A stretch of 64,000 nucleotides of DNA, from the NCBI GenBank assembly GCA_029968055.1, contig JASCNX010000006.1, forward strand, positions 62,001-126,000, written 5' to 3'. The notes beneath the pieces were generated by a model, which saw nothing but the letters and a program-made list of their open reading frames with translations, was not told the DNA's origin and searched no databases. Made by a program: the position numbers and the translations under genes. Below, piece after piece: positions 1 to 13,320 of the stretch; positions within the stretch are counted from its first letter, which is position 1, and each line of letters begins with the position of its first letter. Source of the DNA: Xenophilus aerolatus. GTDB lineage: Bacteria > Pseudomonadota > Gammaproteobacteria > Burkholderiales > Burkholderiaceae_C.

Positions 1-92
1 TTGGAAGACGGGATCGACACGGTGGGCTTCGCGACCATCTGCGCATTGCGGATGCGCGTCAGCAGGTCGGCGATGGGATCACTCATGCTCAT
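1..92 (-). CDS. rpsH: 30S ribosomal protein S8 (5' part only)
   Basis: Small-subunit protein S8 binds the central domain of 16S rRNA and in E. coli is the translational repressor of the spc operon. Only the first 30 codons are present; the gene continues off the left edge. The N-terminus [19 protein letters not shown] aligns directly with E. coli MSMQDPIADMLTRIRNGQA, which fixes the start. It lies 21 nt behind rpsN in the same leftward operon. Confidence 0.95.
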   Translation of the reverse strand, partial: MSMSDPIADLLTRIRNAQMVAKPTVSIPSS

Positions 93-113
93 GTTTCTTG
101 CTCCTGCCTGCGC

Positions 114-419
114 TTACCAGCTGGCCTTGGTGACACCGGGGATGTCACCGGCGAAGGCCAGTTCACGGATCTTGGCGCGGGCCAGACCGAACTGACGGAA
201 GGTGCCGCGCGGACGGCCGGTGATTTCGCAGCGGTTGCGCTGACGGGTCGGGTTCGCGTTGCGCGGCAGCTTCTGCAGCGCCAGGCGCGCAGCCGCACGC
301 TCTTCGTCGCTCTTCTTCGCGTCGCCGGCGATCGCCTTCAGCTCTTCGTGCTTCTTGGCGTACTTGGCGACCAGTTTTTCTCGCTTGAGCTCGCGCTCGA
401 TCAAAGCTACTTTAGCCAC
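114..419 (-). CDS. rpsN: 30S ribosomal protein S14, long zinc-free form
   Basis: S14 sits in the 3' major domain of the small subunit. At 101 aa it has the length of the long form, and it contains a single Cys instead of the CxxC pairs of the short zinc-binding form. The conserved C-terminal block ([20 protein letters not shown], then [18 protein letters not shown]) is intact. It lies between rplE and rpsH in canonical spc order with short spacers, so it is surely cotranscribed with them. Confidence 0.97.
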   Translation of the reverse strand: MAKVALIERELKREKLVAKYAKKHEELKAIAGDAKKSDEERAAARLALQKLPRNANPTRQRNRCEITGRPRGTFRQFGLARAKIRELAFAGDIPGVTKASW

Positions 420-428
420 AAGTCCACC

Positions 429-968
429 TCAGTTCTTGAACGGGAAACGGAAACCGGCGAGAAGCGCCTTGGCTTCTTCGTCCGACTTGGCCGTCGTCGT
501 GATGCTGATATTGAGGCCGCGCAGGGCATCAACCTTGTCGTACTCGATCTCGGGGAAGATGATCTGTTCCTTGACCCCGATGTTGTAGTTGCCACGACCG
601 TCGAAGGCACGACCGGAGATACCACGGAAGTCGCGCACGCGGGGCAGGGCCACCGTGACGAAGCGGTCCAGGAATTCGTACATCTTCACGCCGCGCAGCG
701 TGACCATGCAGCCGATGGCCTGGCCTTCGCGGATCTTGAAGCCGGCGATGGCCTTCTTGGCCTTCGTCACGACGGGCTTCTGGCCGGCGATCTTGGTCAG
801 ATCGGCGACGGCGTTGTCCATCACCTTCTTGTCGGCCACGGCCTCGCTCACGCCCATGTTCAGCGTGATCTTGGTCAGGCGCGGGACCTGCATCGGCGAC
901 TTGTAGCCGAACTTCTCGGTCAGGTCCTTCGCGATCTTTTCGCGGTAGTGTTGTTGCAGTCGTGCCAT
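429..968 (-). CDS. rplE: 50S ribosomal protein L5
   Basis: L5 binds 5S rRNA and forms part of the central protuberance. The 179-aa product starts [16 protein letters not shown] and carries the family segment [13 protein letters not shown] near residue 30. A second ATG six bases upstream (974, giving MTMARL) forms an ATGA overlap with the rplX stop and may be the real coupled start. I prefer 968 because it gives the usual family N-terminus; only two residues are at stake. Confidence 0.96.
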   Translation of the reverse strand: MARLQQHYREKIAKDLTEKFGYKSPMQVPRLTKITLNMGVSEAVADKKVMDNAVADLTKIAGQKPVVTKAKKAIAGFKIREGQAIGCMVTLRGVKMYEFLDRFVTVALPRVRDFRGISGRAFDGRGNYNIGVKEQIIFPEIEYDKVDALRGLNISITTTAKSDEEAKALLAGFRFPFKN

Positions 969-970
969 GG

Positions 971-1288
971 TCATGCCACCTTGATTTCTTCGCCGCTGGA
1001 CTTGAAGACGCGCACGCGCTTGCCGTCCACGAGCTTGATGCCCACGCGGTCGGCCTTGCCGGTCGCCGCATTGAAGATCGCCACGTTGGATTGGTGGATC
1101 GGCATGGCCTTCTCGACGATGCCGCCGGTCGTGCCCTTCATCGGGTTCGGCTTGGTGTGCTTCTTGACCAGATTGATGCCGTCGATGACGACATGCGAGT
1201 CGTCGGCGCGCAGCGACACGGTGCCGCGCTTGCCCTTGTCGCGGCCAGCCAACACGATGACCTGGTCGCCCTTGCGAATCTTGTTCAT
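971..1288 (-). CDS. rplX: 50S ribosomal protein L24
   Basis: L24 is an assembly initiator protein of the large subunit. The 105-aa product has the N-terminal KOW motif ([19 protein letters not shown]) and the conserved [13 protein letters not shown] segment. It begins 10 nt after the rplN stop and its stop overlaps the upstream candidate start of rplE, in canonical spc-operon order. Confidence 0.97.
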   Translation of the reverse strand: MNKIRKGDQVIVLAGRDKGKRGTVSLRADDSHVVIDGINLVKKHTKPNPMKGTTGGIVEKAMPIHQSNVAIFNAATGKADRVGIKLVDGKRVRVFKSSGEEIKVA

Positions 1289-1298
1289 GGCGTTGTCC

Positions 1299-1667
1299 TT
1301 AGAGAACTTCGGGAGCCAGCGAGACGATCTTCATGAACTTCTCGGTACGCAGTTCGCGCGTCACGGGTCCGAAGATGCGGGTGCCGATCGGCTCCAGCTT
1401 GGCATTGAGCAGCACGGCGGCGTTGCCGTCGAACTTGACGAGCGAACCGTCGCCACGGCGGATGCCCTTGGCGGTGCGCACGACCACGGCGTTGTAGATC
1501 TCGCCCTTCTTGACGCGGCCACGCGGCGCGGCTTCCTTGACGCTGACCTTGATCACGTCGCCGACGCTGGCGTAGCGACGCTTGGAGCCACCGAGCACCT
1601 TGATGCACAGGACGGATTTCGCGCCCGTGTTGTCGGCCACTTCGAGCCGGGATTCAGTCTGGATCAT
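1299..1667 (-). CDS. rplN: 50S ribosomal protein L14
   Basis: L14 lies at the subunit interface of the large subunit. The 122-aa product starts [19 protein letters not shown] and ends [12 protein letters not shown], both typical of the family. It is the first gene of the leftward operon. Upstream there is a promoter and then an unrelated gene, not rpsQ and the S10 genes, so the spc operon starts independently here. The ATG at 1667 gives the canonical length; longer in-frame readings would run into noncoding leader. Confidence 0.97.
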   Translation of the reverse strand: MIQTESRLEVADNTGAKSVLCIKVLGGSKRRYASVGDVIKVSVKEAAPRGRVKKGEIYNAVVVRTAKGIRRGDGSLVKFDGNAAVLLNAKLEPIGTRIFGPVTRELRTEKFMKIVSLAPEVL

Positions 1668-1810
1668 TGCTAGTAGTTCCCAACTTGTACCGTTGCGCCT
1701 TGCAGAGACTGCGAAAGCGTCACCGGTCAGTCTTGGGCCCGTCGTCGGAGCGCCGAAACCACATCGGCACGCCTTCGTCTGGGCGGAAGTCCTCGCTTTT
1801 TGAAAGCGAA
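1668..1810 (-). other. 5' leader of the rplN operon
   Basis: About 140 nt separate the predicted transcription start near 1811 from the rplN ATG. I see no ORF that looks real and no recognisable ribosomal-protein leader structure. Rho-independent signals are absent. Confidence 0.4.
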
Positions 1811-1846
1811 GCCCGCGATTGTGGCATCCGGCGGGCGGGTTGTCAA
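1811..1846 (-). promoter_or_regulatory. Sigma-70 promoter of the spc (rplN) operon
   Basis: On the minus strand a perfect -35 TTGACA (1841-1846) is followed by exactly 17 nt and a -10 CACAAT (1818-1823), with transcription expected to begin near 1811. This is the best sigma-70 match I found in the window, as expected for a ribosomal protein operon. Confidence 0.8.
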
Positions 1847-1958
1847 ACACCCCGCCAACCGATTTCTGGCCATGCGGCAAATCTGCAACCCGCCGCAGGG
1901 TCGGACCGCAACGCCTCCCGGGCCGACAGGTTCGACCGGCCCGCCTAGACTCCGCGCC

Positions 1959-3118
1959 ATGAGTCCGCCCGCCGCCCCGGCCACCGACACCACGCGCCGC
2001 GCCCTGCTTCACACCCTGGGCGCGCTCGCCCTGGTGGGGTGCGGCTCGCGCCGCCCGCCGGGCGCACCGGGTGCCGGCGCGCTGGAACGAATGGCCGAGG
2101 CGCGCTGGGCGCACAGGCTGGACGTGGGCGGCACCCCGGCCGGCGGCCTCTCGGGCATCGATTACGACATCCGGCGCGGCGAGTACCTGCTCCTGAGCGA
2201 CGACCGCTCTGACAACGCGCCCGCCCGCTACTACGCGGCGCGCTGGGACCGCCCCGCTGACGGCTCGGCACCGACGCCGCTGCGCGTGCAGCCGTTGCTG
2301 CAGGCCGACGGCCGCCCCTGGCCGCCGCGCGCCCGTGCGATCGCCAGGGTGCCCGTGCCCGACCCCGAGGCGCTGCGCCTGCGGCCCGACACCGACACCC
2401 TGCTGTGGACCAGCGAGGGCGACGTGCCGCGCGGCTTCGGCCCCGCGCTGTATGAAAGCAGCCGCGACGGGCGCCTGCTGAGGATGTTCAGCCTGCCGGC
2501 GATGTTCGACGCCGACCCGTCCGGGCGCCGCGGCCCGCGCGACAACCTGAGCTTCGAGGGACTGGCGCTCACGCCCGACGCCCGCCAGGCCTGGGTCGCG
2601 ATGGAGAACGCGCTGATCGAGGACGGCCCCACCCCCACGCTCGACGCGGCCGGCGGCGCCTGCCGCTTCACCTGCATCGACCTCGCCCGCGGCAGCGCCG
2701 TGCGGCAGATCGCCTACGTGCCCGACGCCATCCCGCTGCGGCCGCTGGTGCCCGGCACCTATGCCGACAACGGGGTGAGCGAAATCCTCATGCTCGACGC
2801 CCATCGCCTGCTGGTGCTCGAGCGCGCCTACGCGGCCGGGCGCGGCAACTCGCTGCGTCTGTATGCGATCGACACGCGCGAAGCGAGCGACACGCTGGAC
2901 GTCGCCGCGCTGCGCCCCGGCAACCACCGCCCCGCGCCCAAGACCCTGGTCGCCGACTTCGCCACGCTGGGCCTGGCGCGCCTGGACAACAGCGAGGGCA
3001 TGTGCTGGGGCCCGCCCTTGCCGGACGGCCGCCGCTTGCTGGTGGTGGTGAGCGACGACAACTTCAACCCGCTGCAGATCACCCAGTTTGCCGCCTTCGC
3101 CTTCAAGGACCTGACCGC

Positions 3119-3122
<4 letters not shown>
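1959..3122 (+). CDS. Esterase-like activity of phytase family lipoprotein
   Basis: This 387-aa protein resembles the 'esterase-like activity of phytase' beta-propeller family. The N-terminus has twin arginines ([20 protein letters not shown]) ending in a lipobox-like LVGC, so it is probably an exported lipoprotein, perhaps via Tat. Family-type elements follow: GGLSGIDYD near residue 65, [12 protein letters not shown] near residue 190, and [17 protein letters not shown] near the end. The ATG at 1959 places the signal peptide at the N-terminus; upstream in-frame codons fall in the rplN promoter region. Its stop overlaps the proC start (ATGA), suggesting translational coupling. The substrate is unknown. 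Confidence 0.8.
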
Positions 3123-3955
<833 letters not shown>

Positions 3956-4054
3956 GCCGGATCGCTCGGCTCAAGGGCAGGCTGCGCTCCCTGCGTAGCG
4001 CGCCCTTCCTTCCGAGGATGGGCTGAGCCCAGTTCCGGCCACCCAGCGACGCGT

Positions 4055-4942
4055 TCAGCGCAGCAGCGCGTCGGCCACCACCCCGGCAAACACCGCCAGG
4101 CCCACCCAGTGGTTGAGCCGGAAGGCGGTGAAGCAGCCTTCGCGCGTGCGCTGGCGGATCAGCGTCCAGTGCCACACCGCCTGCGCCGCGGCCGCAGCCA
4201 GGCCCACATAGAAAAGCAGCCCGAGGCCCAGCCTCACGCCGGCCCAGCCCCACATGGCGATGAACAGCGCGTAGCTCGCCATCACCGCCGCGACGTCGAA
4301 GCGTCCGAAGGTGATGGCGGAGGTCTTCATCCCGATCCTCAGGTCGTCGTCGCGGTCGACCATGGCGTATTCGGTGTCGTAGGCCAGCACCCAGAACAGG
4401 TTGCCGGCCAGCAGCCACCACGCGAGCCAGGGCATCTCGCCCGTCACGGCCGAGAAGGCCATCGGGATGCCGAAACTGAAGGCCACGCCCAGCACCGCCT
4501 GCGGCACCGAGACGATGCGCTTGGCGTAGGGATAGACCAAGGCCACCGCCAGCGCCGCGAAGGACCAGAGGATGGTCGGGACGTTGGTCGTGAGCACCAG
4601 GGCAAAGGCGGCCAGCGCCAGCACGGCGCCGAGCGCGAGCGCCTCCTTCACCGACACCTCGCCCGTGGTCACGGGTCGCTTCGCGGTCCGCTTGACGTGT
4701 CGGTCGAAGTCGCGATCGGCCACGTCGTTGACGCAGCAGCCGGCGCTGCGCATGAGGATGGTGCCGAGCACGAACACGACCACGAGATGCCAGCCCGGGA
4801 AGCCCCCGGCCGCGAACCACAGCGCGCTCAGCGAAGGCCACAGCAGCAGCAGCCAGCCGGCGGGCCGGTTCCAGCGGATCAGGTCCAGGTACATGACAAA
4901 CCGCCCGCGCGGGGCGGGCGGCTGGAGCGCGTCGGTGCTCAC
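4055..4942 (-). CDS. ubiA: 4-hydroxybenzoate polyprenyltransferase
   Basis: An inner-membrane prenyltransferase that joins the polyprenyl tail to 4-hydroxybenzoate in ubiquinone synthesis. Two Asp-rich diphosphate/Mg-binding motifs are visible: NDVADRDFD near residue 70 and [12 protein letters not shown] near residue 187, between many hydrophobic helices. I chose the GTG at 4942, giving 295 aa, because it starts seven bases past the dps stop and gives the normal length with an N-terminus of (V)[13 protein letters not shown] shorter start at the Met of [15 protein letters not shown] is possible. It is the last gene of an oxyR-dps-ubiA leftward series. Confidence 0.94.
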   Translation of the reverse strand: MSTDALQPPAPRGRFVMYLDLIRWNRPAGWLLLLWPSLSALWFAAGGFPGWHLVVVFVLGTILMRSAGCCVNDVADRDFDRHVKRTAKRPVTTGEVSVKEALALGAVLALAAFALVLTTNVPTILWSFAALAVALVYPYAKRIVSVPQAVLGVAFSFGIPMAFSAVTGEMPWLAWWLLAGNLFWVLAYDTEYAMVDRDDDLRIGMKTSAITFGRFDVAAVMASYALFIAMWGWAGVRLGLGLLFYVGLAAAAAQAVWHWTLIRQRTREGCFTAFRLNHWVGLAVFAGVVADALLR

Positions 4943-4949
4943 CGCGGCG

Positions 4950-5555
4950 TCATTCCTCGAGCAGCGAGCGCAGCATCCACGCCGTCTGGTCGTGCACCGT
5001 GCAGCGCGCGGTGAGCATGTCGGCCGTCGGGTCGTCGCCGGCTTCCTCGGCCACCGGAATGAACTCGCGCGCGATGCGCGACACCGTTTCGTGGCCCTTG
5101 ACCAGGATGCGCACCATCTCCATGGCCTTGGGCGGCTGCTGCGGCACGTCGGGCACGGTGGCGATCTTGCTGAACTCGGCGTACGAGCCCGGCGCATAGT
5201 GGCCCAGGGCGCGGATGCGCTCGGCGATCACGTCGGTGGAGTTCCACAGCTCGGTGTACTGCGCCATGAACATGGCGTGCAGCGAGTTGAAGTGCGGGCC
5301 GGTGACGTTCCAGTGGAAATTGTGCGTGGTGAGGTACAGCGTGTACGTGTCGGCCAGCACGCGCGACAGGCCCTCGGCGATGGCGGCACGGTCCTGGCGG
5401 TCGATGCCGATGTTGATGATCGGCGCGCTGCGGCTGCCCGATTCGGGCGCCACGCGCTCGCCACCCTTGGCGGGCACCGTGCCCTTGGCGGCGGCCGGCG
5501 CATCGGCGATCGCGGCCTTGGTGTTCTTCTTGATGTCCTTGGGATTCTTCGCCAT
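4950..5555 (-). CDS. dps: Dps-family DNA-binding ferritin-like protein
   Basis: Dps forms dodecamers that oxidise and store iron and protect DNA in oxidative stress. The ferroxidase region [20 protein letters not shown] (near residues 76-95) with the following D..AER helix is clear. The 201-aa protein has a roughly 45-residue N-terminal extension rich in Lys, Ala and Pro ([20 protein letters not shown]), longer than in E. coli Dps and plausibly a DNA-binding tail. It lies just downstream of oxyR, which activates dps in other proteobacteria. An AGAGGA ribosome site sits seven bases before the ATG. Confidence 0.93.
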   Translation of the reverse strand: MAKNPKDIKKNTKAAIADAPAAAKGTVPAKGGERVAPESGSRSAPIINIGIDRQDRAAIAEGLSRVLADTYTLYLTTHNFHWNVTGPHFNSLHAMFMAQYTELWNSTDVIAERIRALGHYAPGSYAEFSKIATVPDVPQQPPKAMEMVRILVKGHETVSRIAREFIPVAEEAGDDPTADMLTARCTVHDQTAWMLRSLLEE

Positions 5556-5583
5556 GTCGGTTCCTCTTGCGGTTCGAACGTAA

Positions 5584-5619
5584 AGATCTGACTCTAGGAG
5601 CGGCGCCGCCGCTTCGCAA
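5584..5619 (-). promoter_or_regulatory. Candidate dps promoter
   Basis: On the minus strand TTGCGA (5614-5619) and TAGAGT (5591-5596) are separated by exactly 17 nt, giving a start near 5584 and a leader of about 28 nt to the dps ATG. Both hexamers are partial matches to consensus. The 139-nt oxyR-dps gap leaves room for an OxyR site upstream, but I could not identify one with confidence. Confidence 0.45.
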
Positions 5620-5694
5620 CAGCCGGACTCTATCGCAGCGATGCGCCCGGCCGATGATGCGGCGCGTAGGTGTGTGCCGCAACTTGCCGGCGCT

Positions 5695-6672
5695 TCACGA
5701 CAGGCGCGTCACGCCCGGCAGCTCGCAGGCATAGATCGCGTTGCGCAGCGCGGCGATGGCCTCGTAGCGTGTGAAGCTGCGGCGCCAGGCCAGCACCACG
5801 CGGCGCGTGGGCGGTTCGCCGCCCTGGCCGTCGCGAATGGGGATGTAGCGCACGATGGGCTCGAGCTCCTTGGCGCGTCCCTTGCCCTTGCCCTCGCGCG
5901 GCTTGAGCGCGTCGGCCGGGACCGACAGGCGCGGCACCAGCGTCACGCCCATGCCCGCGGCCACCATGTGCTTGATGGTCTCGAGCGACGAGCCCTCGAA
6001 GCTCTTGCGGATGCCTTCGGCGTTGCTCGAGAAGCGCGCGAACTCGGGGCACACCTCCAGCACATGGTCGCGAAAGCAGTGGCCGGTGCCCAGCAGCAGC
6101 ATGGTCTCGTTCTTGAGTTCGTCGGAGGTGACGGATTCGCGCTCGGCCAGTGGATGCGAAGCCGGCACCGCCGCCATGAAGGGCTCGTCGTACAGCGGTG
6201 CGATCGCCAGCCCAGTGTCGGGGAAGGGCTCGGCCATGATGGCGCAGTCGATCTCGCCCGAGCGCAGCATCTCCAGCAGCCGGGCGGTGAAGTTCTCCTG
6301 CAGCATCAGCGGCATCTGCGGCGTGCGCGCGATGTTCTGGCGAACCAGGTCGGGCAGCAGGTACGGGCCGATGGTGTAGATCACACCCAGGTTCAGCGGG
6401 CCGGCCAGCGGGTCCTTGCCGCGCTTGGCGATCTCCTTGATGCTGGCCGCCTGGTCGAGCACCGTCTGCGCCTGCTGCACGATCTGCTCGCCCAGCGGCG
6501 TGACGGCCACCTCGCCGGCACTGCGCTCGAAGAGCTTGACCTCCAGTTCGTCCTCGAGCTTCTTGATCGCCACCGACAGGGTGGGCTGCGAGACATAGCA
6601 GGCCTCGGCCGCCTTGCCGAAATGGCGCTCGCGCGCGACCGCCACGATGTATTTGAGTTCGGTCAGGGTCAT
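5695..6672 (-). CDS. oxyR: Hydrogen peroxide sensor, LysR-type regulator OxyR
   Basis: A LysR-family regulator: an N-terminal winged helix-turn-helix (residues 1-65, with HFGKAAEACYVSQPTLSVAI) and a periplasmic-binding-protein-like sensor domain. Counting from the ATG at 6672, the redox cysteines fall at 199 and 208 in GTGHCFRDHVLEVCPE, the same numbers as in E. coli OxyR. This supports both the assignment and this start over one four codons upstream (6684). Length is 325 aa. The neighbours dps (same strand) and recG fit the usual setting. Confidence 0.95.
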   Translation of the reverse strand: MTLTELKYIVAVARERHFGKAAEACYVSQPTLSVAIKKLEDELEVKLFERSAGEVAVTPLGEQIVQQAQTVLDQAASIKEIAKRGKDPLAGPLNLGVIYTIGPYLLPDLVRQNIARTPQMPLMLQENFTARLLEMLRSGEIDCAIMAEPFPDTGLAIAPLYDEPFMAAVPASHPLAERESVTSDELKNETMLLLGTGHCFRDHVLEVCPEFARFSSNAEGIRKSFEGSSLETIKHMVAAGMGVTLVPRLSVPADALKPREGKGKGRAKELEPIVRYIPIRDGQGGEPPTRRVVLAWRRSFTRYEAIAALRNAIYACELPGVTRLS

Positions 6673-6758
6673 AGCTTGCGTCAATTATGCGACGGACCCC
6701 GATGCGCCCGGACGAGCGGGCGCAGAATCCGAAGGCCTCCTGCAGACCGACCCCGACC

Positions 6759-7391
6759 ATGACCCTCGCCGCCTACCTCCTCTTCCTGCCCGCCTGCTTC
6801 GCCATCAACATGGCCTTCGGGCCCAACAACCTGCTGTCGGTCACCAACGGCGCGCGCTACGGCATCGGGCCGGCAGTCGCCGCGGCGAGCGGGCGGCTGG
6901 TGGCCTTCGCGATCATGATCGTGATTGCCGGCGTGGGCATGGGCGCGCTGCTGGCTGCTTCGGGCCTGGCGTTCAGCGCTGTGAAGTGGGCTGGCGTGGC
7001 CTACCTGGTGTGGTTGGGCATCAAGCTGCTGCGGGCGCCGGCACCGCCGATGGCCGCCGACCCGGCGTCCGCCGCGCACGAGGTGCCGGCCCTGCGCGCA
7101 CTGGCGCGCCAGGAGTTCGGTGTCGCCATCGGCAACCCGAAGGCCATCCTGGTGTTCACCGCCTTCTTTCCGCAGTTCGTGGTGGCCGACGCCTACGCCC
7201 TGAGCTATCTGCAACTGGGCCTGACCTTCCTCGCACTGGAAGTGGTGGCCATCGCGCTCTATGCGCTGCTGGGTGCACGCGTGCGGCGGCTGGCGCGCGG
7301 CGGGCCGGTCATGCGCTGGTTCAACCGTGCGAGCGGCGCCATGATGATCGGCTTCGGGCTGCTGCTGGCGACGGTACGGCGTCCCACCTGA
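6759..7391 (+). CDS. LysE-family translocator (amino acid exporter)
   Basis: A 210-aa inner-membrane protein of the LysE/RhtB exporter family with about six hydrophobic segments. Typical features are the N-terminal FAINMAFGPNNLLSVTNGARYG and the central block GVAIGNPKAILVFTAFFPQF. The ATG at 6759 starts directly at the first membrane helix (MTLAAYLLFLPACF). It is divergent from oxyR with 86 nt between. The substrate cannot be read from the sequence. Confidence 0.88.
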   Translation: MTLAAYLLFLPACFAINMAFGPNNLLSVTNGARYGIGPAVAAASGRLVAFAIMIVIAGVGMGALLAASGLAFSAVKWAGVAYLVWLGIKLLRAPAPPMAADPASAAHEVPALRALARQEFGVAIGNPKAILVFTAFFPQFVVADAYALSYLQLGLTFLALEVVAIALYALLGARVRRLARGGPVMRWFNRASGAMMIGFGLLLATVRRPT

Positions 7392-7475
7392 AGCGGGCCA
7401 CCTGCCACCGCCTTGACTCCATGGGCGCTTGCGCCCCGACGAGCGCCGCGGGCCCAGGGGATCGAACGAAGCCGC

Positions 7476-9644
7476 TCAGGCCTTGAGGTACTCGGCCTTG
7501 GTGCCCAGCCAGCGATCCACATGCTCGCGCGCGAGTTCCGGGTGCCGGTCGAGCAGGCGCGGCGCCAGATCGCGCGCCCAGTCGAGCAGCAGCAGGTCGG
7601 TGCTCAGGTCGGCGAAGCGCAGCAGCGGCGCGCCCGACTGCCGCGCGCCGAGGAATTCGCCCGGCCCGCGGATCTCCAGGTCGCGCCGCGCGATCTCGAA
7701 GCCGTCGCCCGTCTCCACCATCGCCTTGAGCCGCGCGCGCGCCGCTTCGCCCACGCGCCCGCTGTCGCCGGTGGCGTAGAGCAGCACGCAGGCCGAGGCC
7801 GCCGCGCCGCGGCCCACGCGCCCGCGCAACTGGTGCAACTGCGAAAGGCCGAAGCGCTCGGCATGCTCGATCACCATCAGCGAGGCATTGGGCACGTCGA
7901 CGCCGACTTCGATCACCGTGGTGCTGACCAGCACGTGCAGCGTGCCGGCGGTGAAGTCGGCCATGACCGTTTGCTTCTCGGCGGTGGGCATGCGCGAATG
8001 CAGGAGGCCCACGCGCACCGCGTCCCCGAGGTGTTCCGCCAGCTCGTCGCGCGTGGCGGTGGCATTGCGCAGATCGACCGCCTCGCTCTCCTCGATCAGC
8101 GGGCACACCCAGTACACCTGGCGCCCCTGCGCGAGCTGGCCGCGGATGCGTTCGATCACCTCGTCGCGCCGGTGCTCGGCCACCAGCTTGGTGACCACCG
8201 GTGTGCGGCCCGGCGGCAACTCGTCGAGGGTGGAGACGTCGAGGTCGGCGTAGTAGCTCATCGCCAGCGTGCGCGGGATGGGCGTGGCGCTCATCATGAG
8301 CAGGTGCGGTTCGAGCGCGCCTCCTTCCGCCGCGAGGGGGGGGACCGGGGACGCGGCGGTCACAGTGCGTGCGTCCGGCGCAGGGCTCGCTTTGCCCCGC
8401 AAGGCCAGCCTCTGCGCCACGCCGAAGCGGTGCTGCTCATCCACGATCGCGAGCGCCAGCCGCCTGAAGCGCACCTTTTCCGAGATGACGGCATGCGTGC
8501 CGACGACCAGCGCCGCCTCGCCGTTGCCGACGATCGCCTCCATCGCCTCGCGCTCTTTCTTCTTCTGGCTGCCGGTGAGCCAGGCCACCCGCAGCCCACG
8601 CGCGGCCAGCAGCGGATCGAGCCAGCCGACCAGCTTGCCGAAGTGTTGCGATGCGAGGATTTCGGTCGGCGCCATCAGCGCACACTGGAAGCCCGCATCG
8701 ATGCATCGTGCCGCCGCCAGCGCCGCCACCAGCGTCTTGCCCGAGCCCACATCGCCCTGCAGCAGGCGGTGCATGGGCTGGGTACGCGCCAGGTCGATGG
8801 CGATCTCGCGGTCGGCGCGCTGCTGGGCGCCCGTGGGCTGGAAGGGCAACACGCCCAGCAACTGCGCGTGCAGCGAGCCCGCGTCGGCCGGCGCGCGCAG
8901 CGCCGGTGCCCGCTGCGCCGCCCGCTCGCGCCGCGCCTGCAACTGCGACAGCTGCTGCGCCAGCAGTTCCTCGGCCTTGAGCCGCTGCCAGGCCGGGTGG
9001 CTGTGGTCCTCGAGCGTGGCGACCGCCACGTCGGGCGCCGGGTAGTGCAGAAAAGACAGTGCCTCGCGCAGGCCCCATGCGCCCTCCGGCATCATGGGGT
9101 TCGGCACGATGGCATGCAGCGGCGCCCGCGCCAGGCCGGCCTGCACCGCGCGGCGCAGCACCGGCTGCGCGAGGCCGGCGATGGTCGAATAGATCGGCGT
9201 CAGCGCCAGCGGCAGCGGCGTGCCGGCGGCCTTGACCGTCGGATGCATGATCGTCCGCCCCACGAAGCCGCCCTTGATCTCGCCTCGCACGCGCACCCTG
9301 GCACCGGGCGCGAGCTGCTTCTGCTGCGAAGGGTAGAAGTTGAAGAAGCGCAGCTGCACCGTGTCGCTGCCGTCGTCCAGCGTGGCGATGAGCTGCCGCC
9401 GCGGGCGGAACACGACCTCGCTGTCGGTGATGACGCCCTCGACCTGCACCGTGTCGCCGTCGCGCGTGTCGACCAGACGCACGACGCGCGTCTCGTCCTC
9501 GTAGCGCATGGGCAGGTAGAGCGCGAAATCGATGTCGCGCACCAACCCCAGCTTCTTGAGCGCGCGCTGCACCTGGCTCTCGCCGCTGCCCGGTGCACGC
9601 GGGGGCGCGTCGGGGGCAGGGGCAACGGCGGATTTGGCGGGCAT
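7476..9644 (-). CDS. recG: ATP-dependent DNA helicase RecG
   Basis: RecG remodels stalled replication forks and Holliday junctions. The 722-aa protein has an N-terminal wedge/OB domain, Walker A GDVGSGKT near residue 297, the DEQH box ([14 protein letters not shown]) near residue 401, motif [14 protein letters not shown], and C-terminal motifs including [20 protein letters not shown] and QLRGRVGRG. Between the DEQH box and motif III there is a roughly 30-residue low-complexity Ala/Pro insert (near residues 417-447) that most RecG proteins lack. It is divergent from queA. Confidence 0.96.
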   Translation of the reverse strand: MPAKSAVAPAPDAPPRAPGSGESQVQRALKKLGLVRDIDFALYLPMRYEDETRVVRLVDTRDGDTVQVEGVITDSEVVFRPRRQLIATLDDGSDTVQLRFFNFYPSQQKQLAPGARVRVRGEIKGGFVGRTIMHPTVKAAGTPLPLALTPIYSTIAGLAQPVLRRAVQAGLARAPLHAIVPNPMMPEGAWGLREALSFLHYPAPDVAVATLEDHSHPAWQRLKAEELLAQQLSQLQARRERAAQRAPALRAPADAGSLHAQLLGVLPFQPTGAQQRADREIAIDLARTQPMHRLLQGDVGSGKTLVAALAAARCIDAGFQCALMAPTEILASQHFGKLVGWLDPLLAARGLRVAWLTGSQKKKEREAMEAIVGNGEAALVVGTHAVISEKVRFRRLALAIVDEQHRFGVAQRLALRGKASPAPDARTVTAASPVPPLAAEGGALEPHLLMMSATPIPRTLAMSYYADLDVSTLDELPPGRTPVVTKLVAEHRRDEVIERIRGQLAQGRQVYWVCPLIEESEAVDLRNATATRDELAEHLGDAVRVGLLHSRMPTAEKQTVMADFTAGTLHVLVSTTVIEVGVDVPNASLMVIEHAERFGLSQLHQLRGRVGRGAAASACVLLYATGDSGRVGEAARARLKAMVETGDGFEIARRDLEIRGPGEFLGARQSGAPLLRFADLSTDLLLLDWARDLAPRLLDRHPELAREHVDRWLGTKAEYLKA

Positions 9645-9743
9645 GGGAGAATTCTGCCCTTTGGTTTGGCGCCCCCGCCCTGCGCGGCACTCGGCCCGGC
9701 ACCATCACCTTCCTTGGAACGGGTCCGTCCGGCCCTCAAGCGC

Positions 9744-10783
9744 ATGCGCCCCTTCACGCTTTCCGATTTCGATTTCGACCTGCCCCCCGAGCTGGTGGCG
9801 CAGCATCCCGCCGCCGAACGCAGCGCGTCCCGGCTGCTGGACGGCACGGCAGACGTGCCGACCGACCGCATCTTTCGCGACCTGCCCGGGCTGCTGCGGG
9901 CGGGCGATCTGCTGGTCTTCAACGACACACAGGTGGTCAAGGCGCGGTTGTTCGGCGAGAAGCCGACGGGCGGCAAGCTCGAGCTGCTCGTCGAGCGCGT
10001 GCTGCAAGGCGCCGAGGTCGTGGCGCACATGAAGGTGAGCAAGAAACCGCCGGTCGGCACCGTGCTGCAGATGGCGGGCGGCTTCACGGCCACGCTGCTC
10101 GGCCGCTGGCCCGAGGAAGATGGCGCCCTCTTCCGCTTCGCCTTCCAGAGCCCCGCCGGCGAGGATCCGTACGCGCTGATGGCCCGCTGCGGCCACGTCC
10201 CCCTGCCGCCGTACATCGAGCACGGCGATTCCGAAGACGACGAGCGCCGCTACCAGACCGTGTTCGCTCGCGTGCCCGGCGCCGTGGCCGCGCCCACCGC
10301 CGCCCTGCATTTCGACGAAGCGCTGCTGGCCGAGCTCGACGCGCGCGGCGTGCATCGCGCCAACGTCACGCTGCACGTGGGCGCCGGCACCTTCCAGCCC
10401 GTCAAGACCGAGAACATTGCCGAGCACACGATGCACGCCGAGCGCTACGACGTGCCGCCCACCACCCAGCAGGCCATTGCCGACTGCCGTGCGCGCGGCG
10501 GCCGCATCGTGGCCGTGGGCACGACCACCGTGCGCACGCTCGAATCCTGGGCCGCGAGCGGCCGGGCGCAGGGCGACACGCAGATCTTCATCACGCCGGG
10601 CTTTCGCTTTCGGCATGTGGACCTGCTCATCACCAACTTCCACCTGCCCAAGAGCACGCTGATGATGCTGGTGTCGGCCCTCGCGGGCTATGAACGCGTG
10701 ATGGCGTTGTACGCCCACGCCATCCGCGAGCGCTACCGCTTCTTCAGCTATGGCGACGCGATGCTGCTGGAAAGGGCGGCGCC

Positions 10784-10787
<4 letters not shown>
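9744..10787 (+). CDS. queA: tRNA preQ1(34) S-adenosylmethionine ribosyltransferase-isomerase
   Basis: QueA adds and rearranges the ribosyl group of SAM onto preQ1 at tRNA position 34, the penultimate phase of queuosine synthesis. The 347-aa protein has the family start [20 protein letters not shown] and the signatures [23 protein letters not shown], and [17 protein letters not shown]. The ATG at 9744 gives the standard N-terminus; the longer open frame upstream is antisense to recG. Its stop overlaps the next gene (ATGA). tgt, the first enzyme of the tRNA-modifying branch, follows one gene later. Confidence 0.96.
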
Positions 10788-13272
<2,485 letters not shown>

Positions 13273-13285
13273 CGCCGCGCAGCAA

Positions 13286-13320
13286 TTCATAAGCACGCTT
13301 ACAATCAGTGTGCTTATGAA
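13286..13320. promoter_or_regulatory. Palindromic operator over the marR start codon
   Basis: A perfect inverted repeat with 11-bp arms (TTCATAAGCAC at 13286-13296 and GTGCTTATGAA at 13310-13320, spacer 13 nt) encloses a -10-like TACAAT (13300-13305) and covers the marR ATG at 13316. Inside it TAAGC-AC-GCTTA is a second, tighter inverted repeat. This is the form expected for autorepression by the MarR protein encoded right there. If TACAAT is used, the message would have almost no leader. Confidence 0.75.

Noticed and set aside
7413-9743. Open frame on the plus strand running into queA
   Set aside because: It is antisense to recG, rich in Arg/His/Gln/Gly, and matches no family; queA starts at 9744 with the canonical N-terminus.
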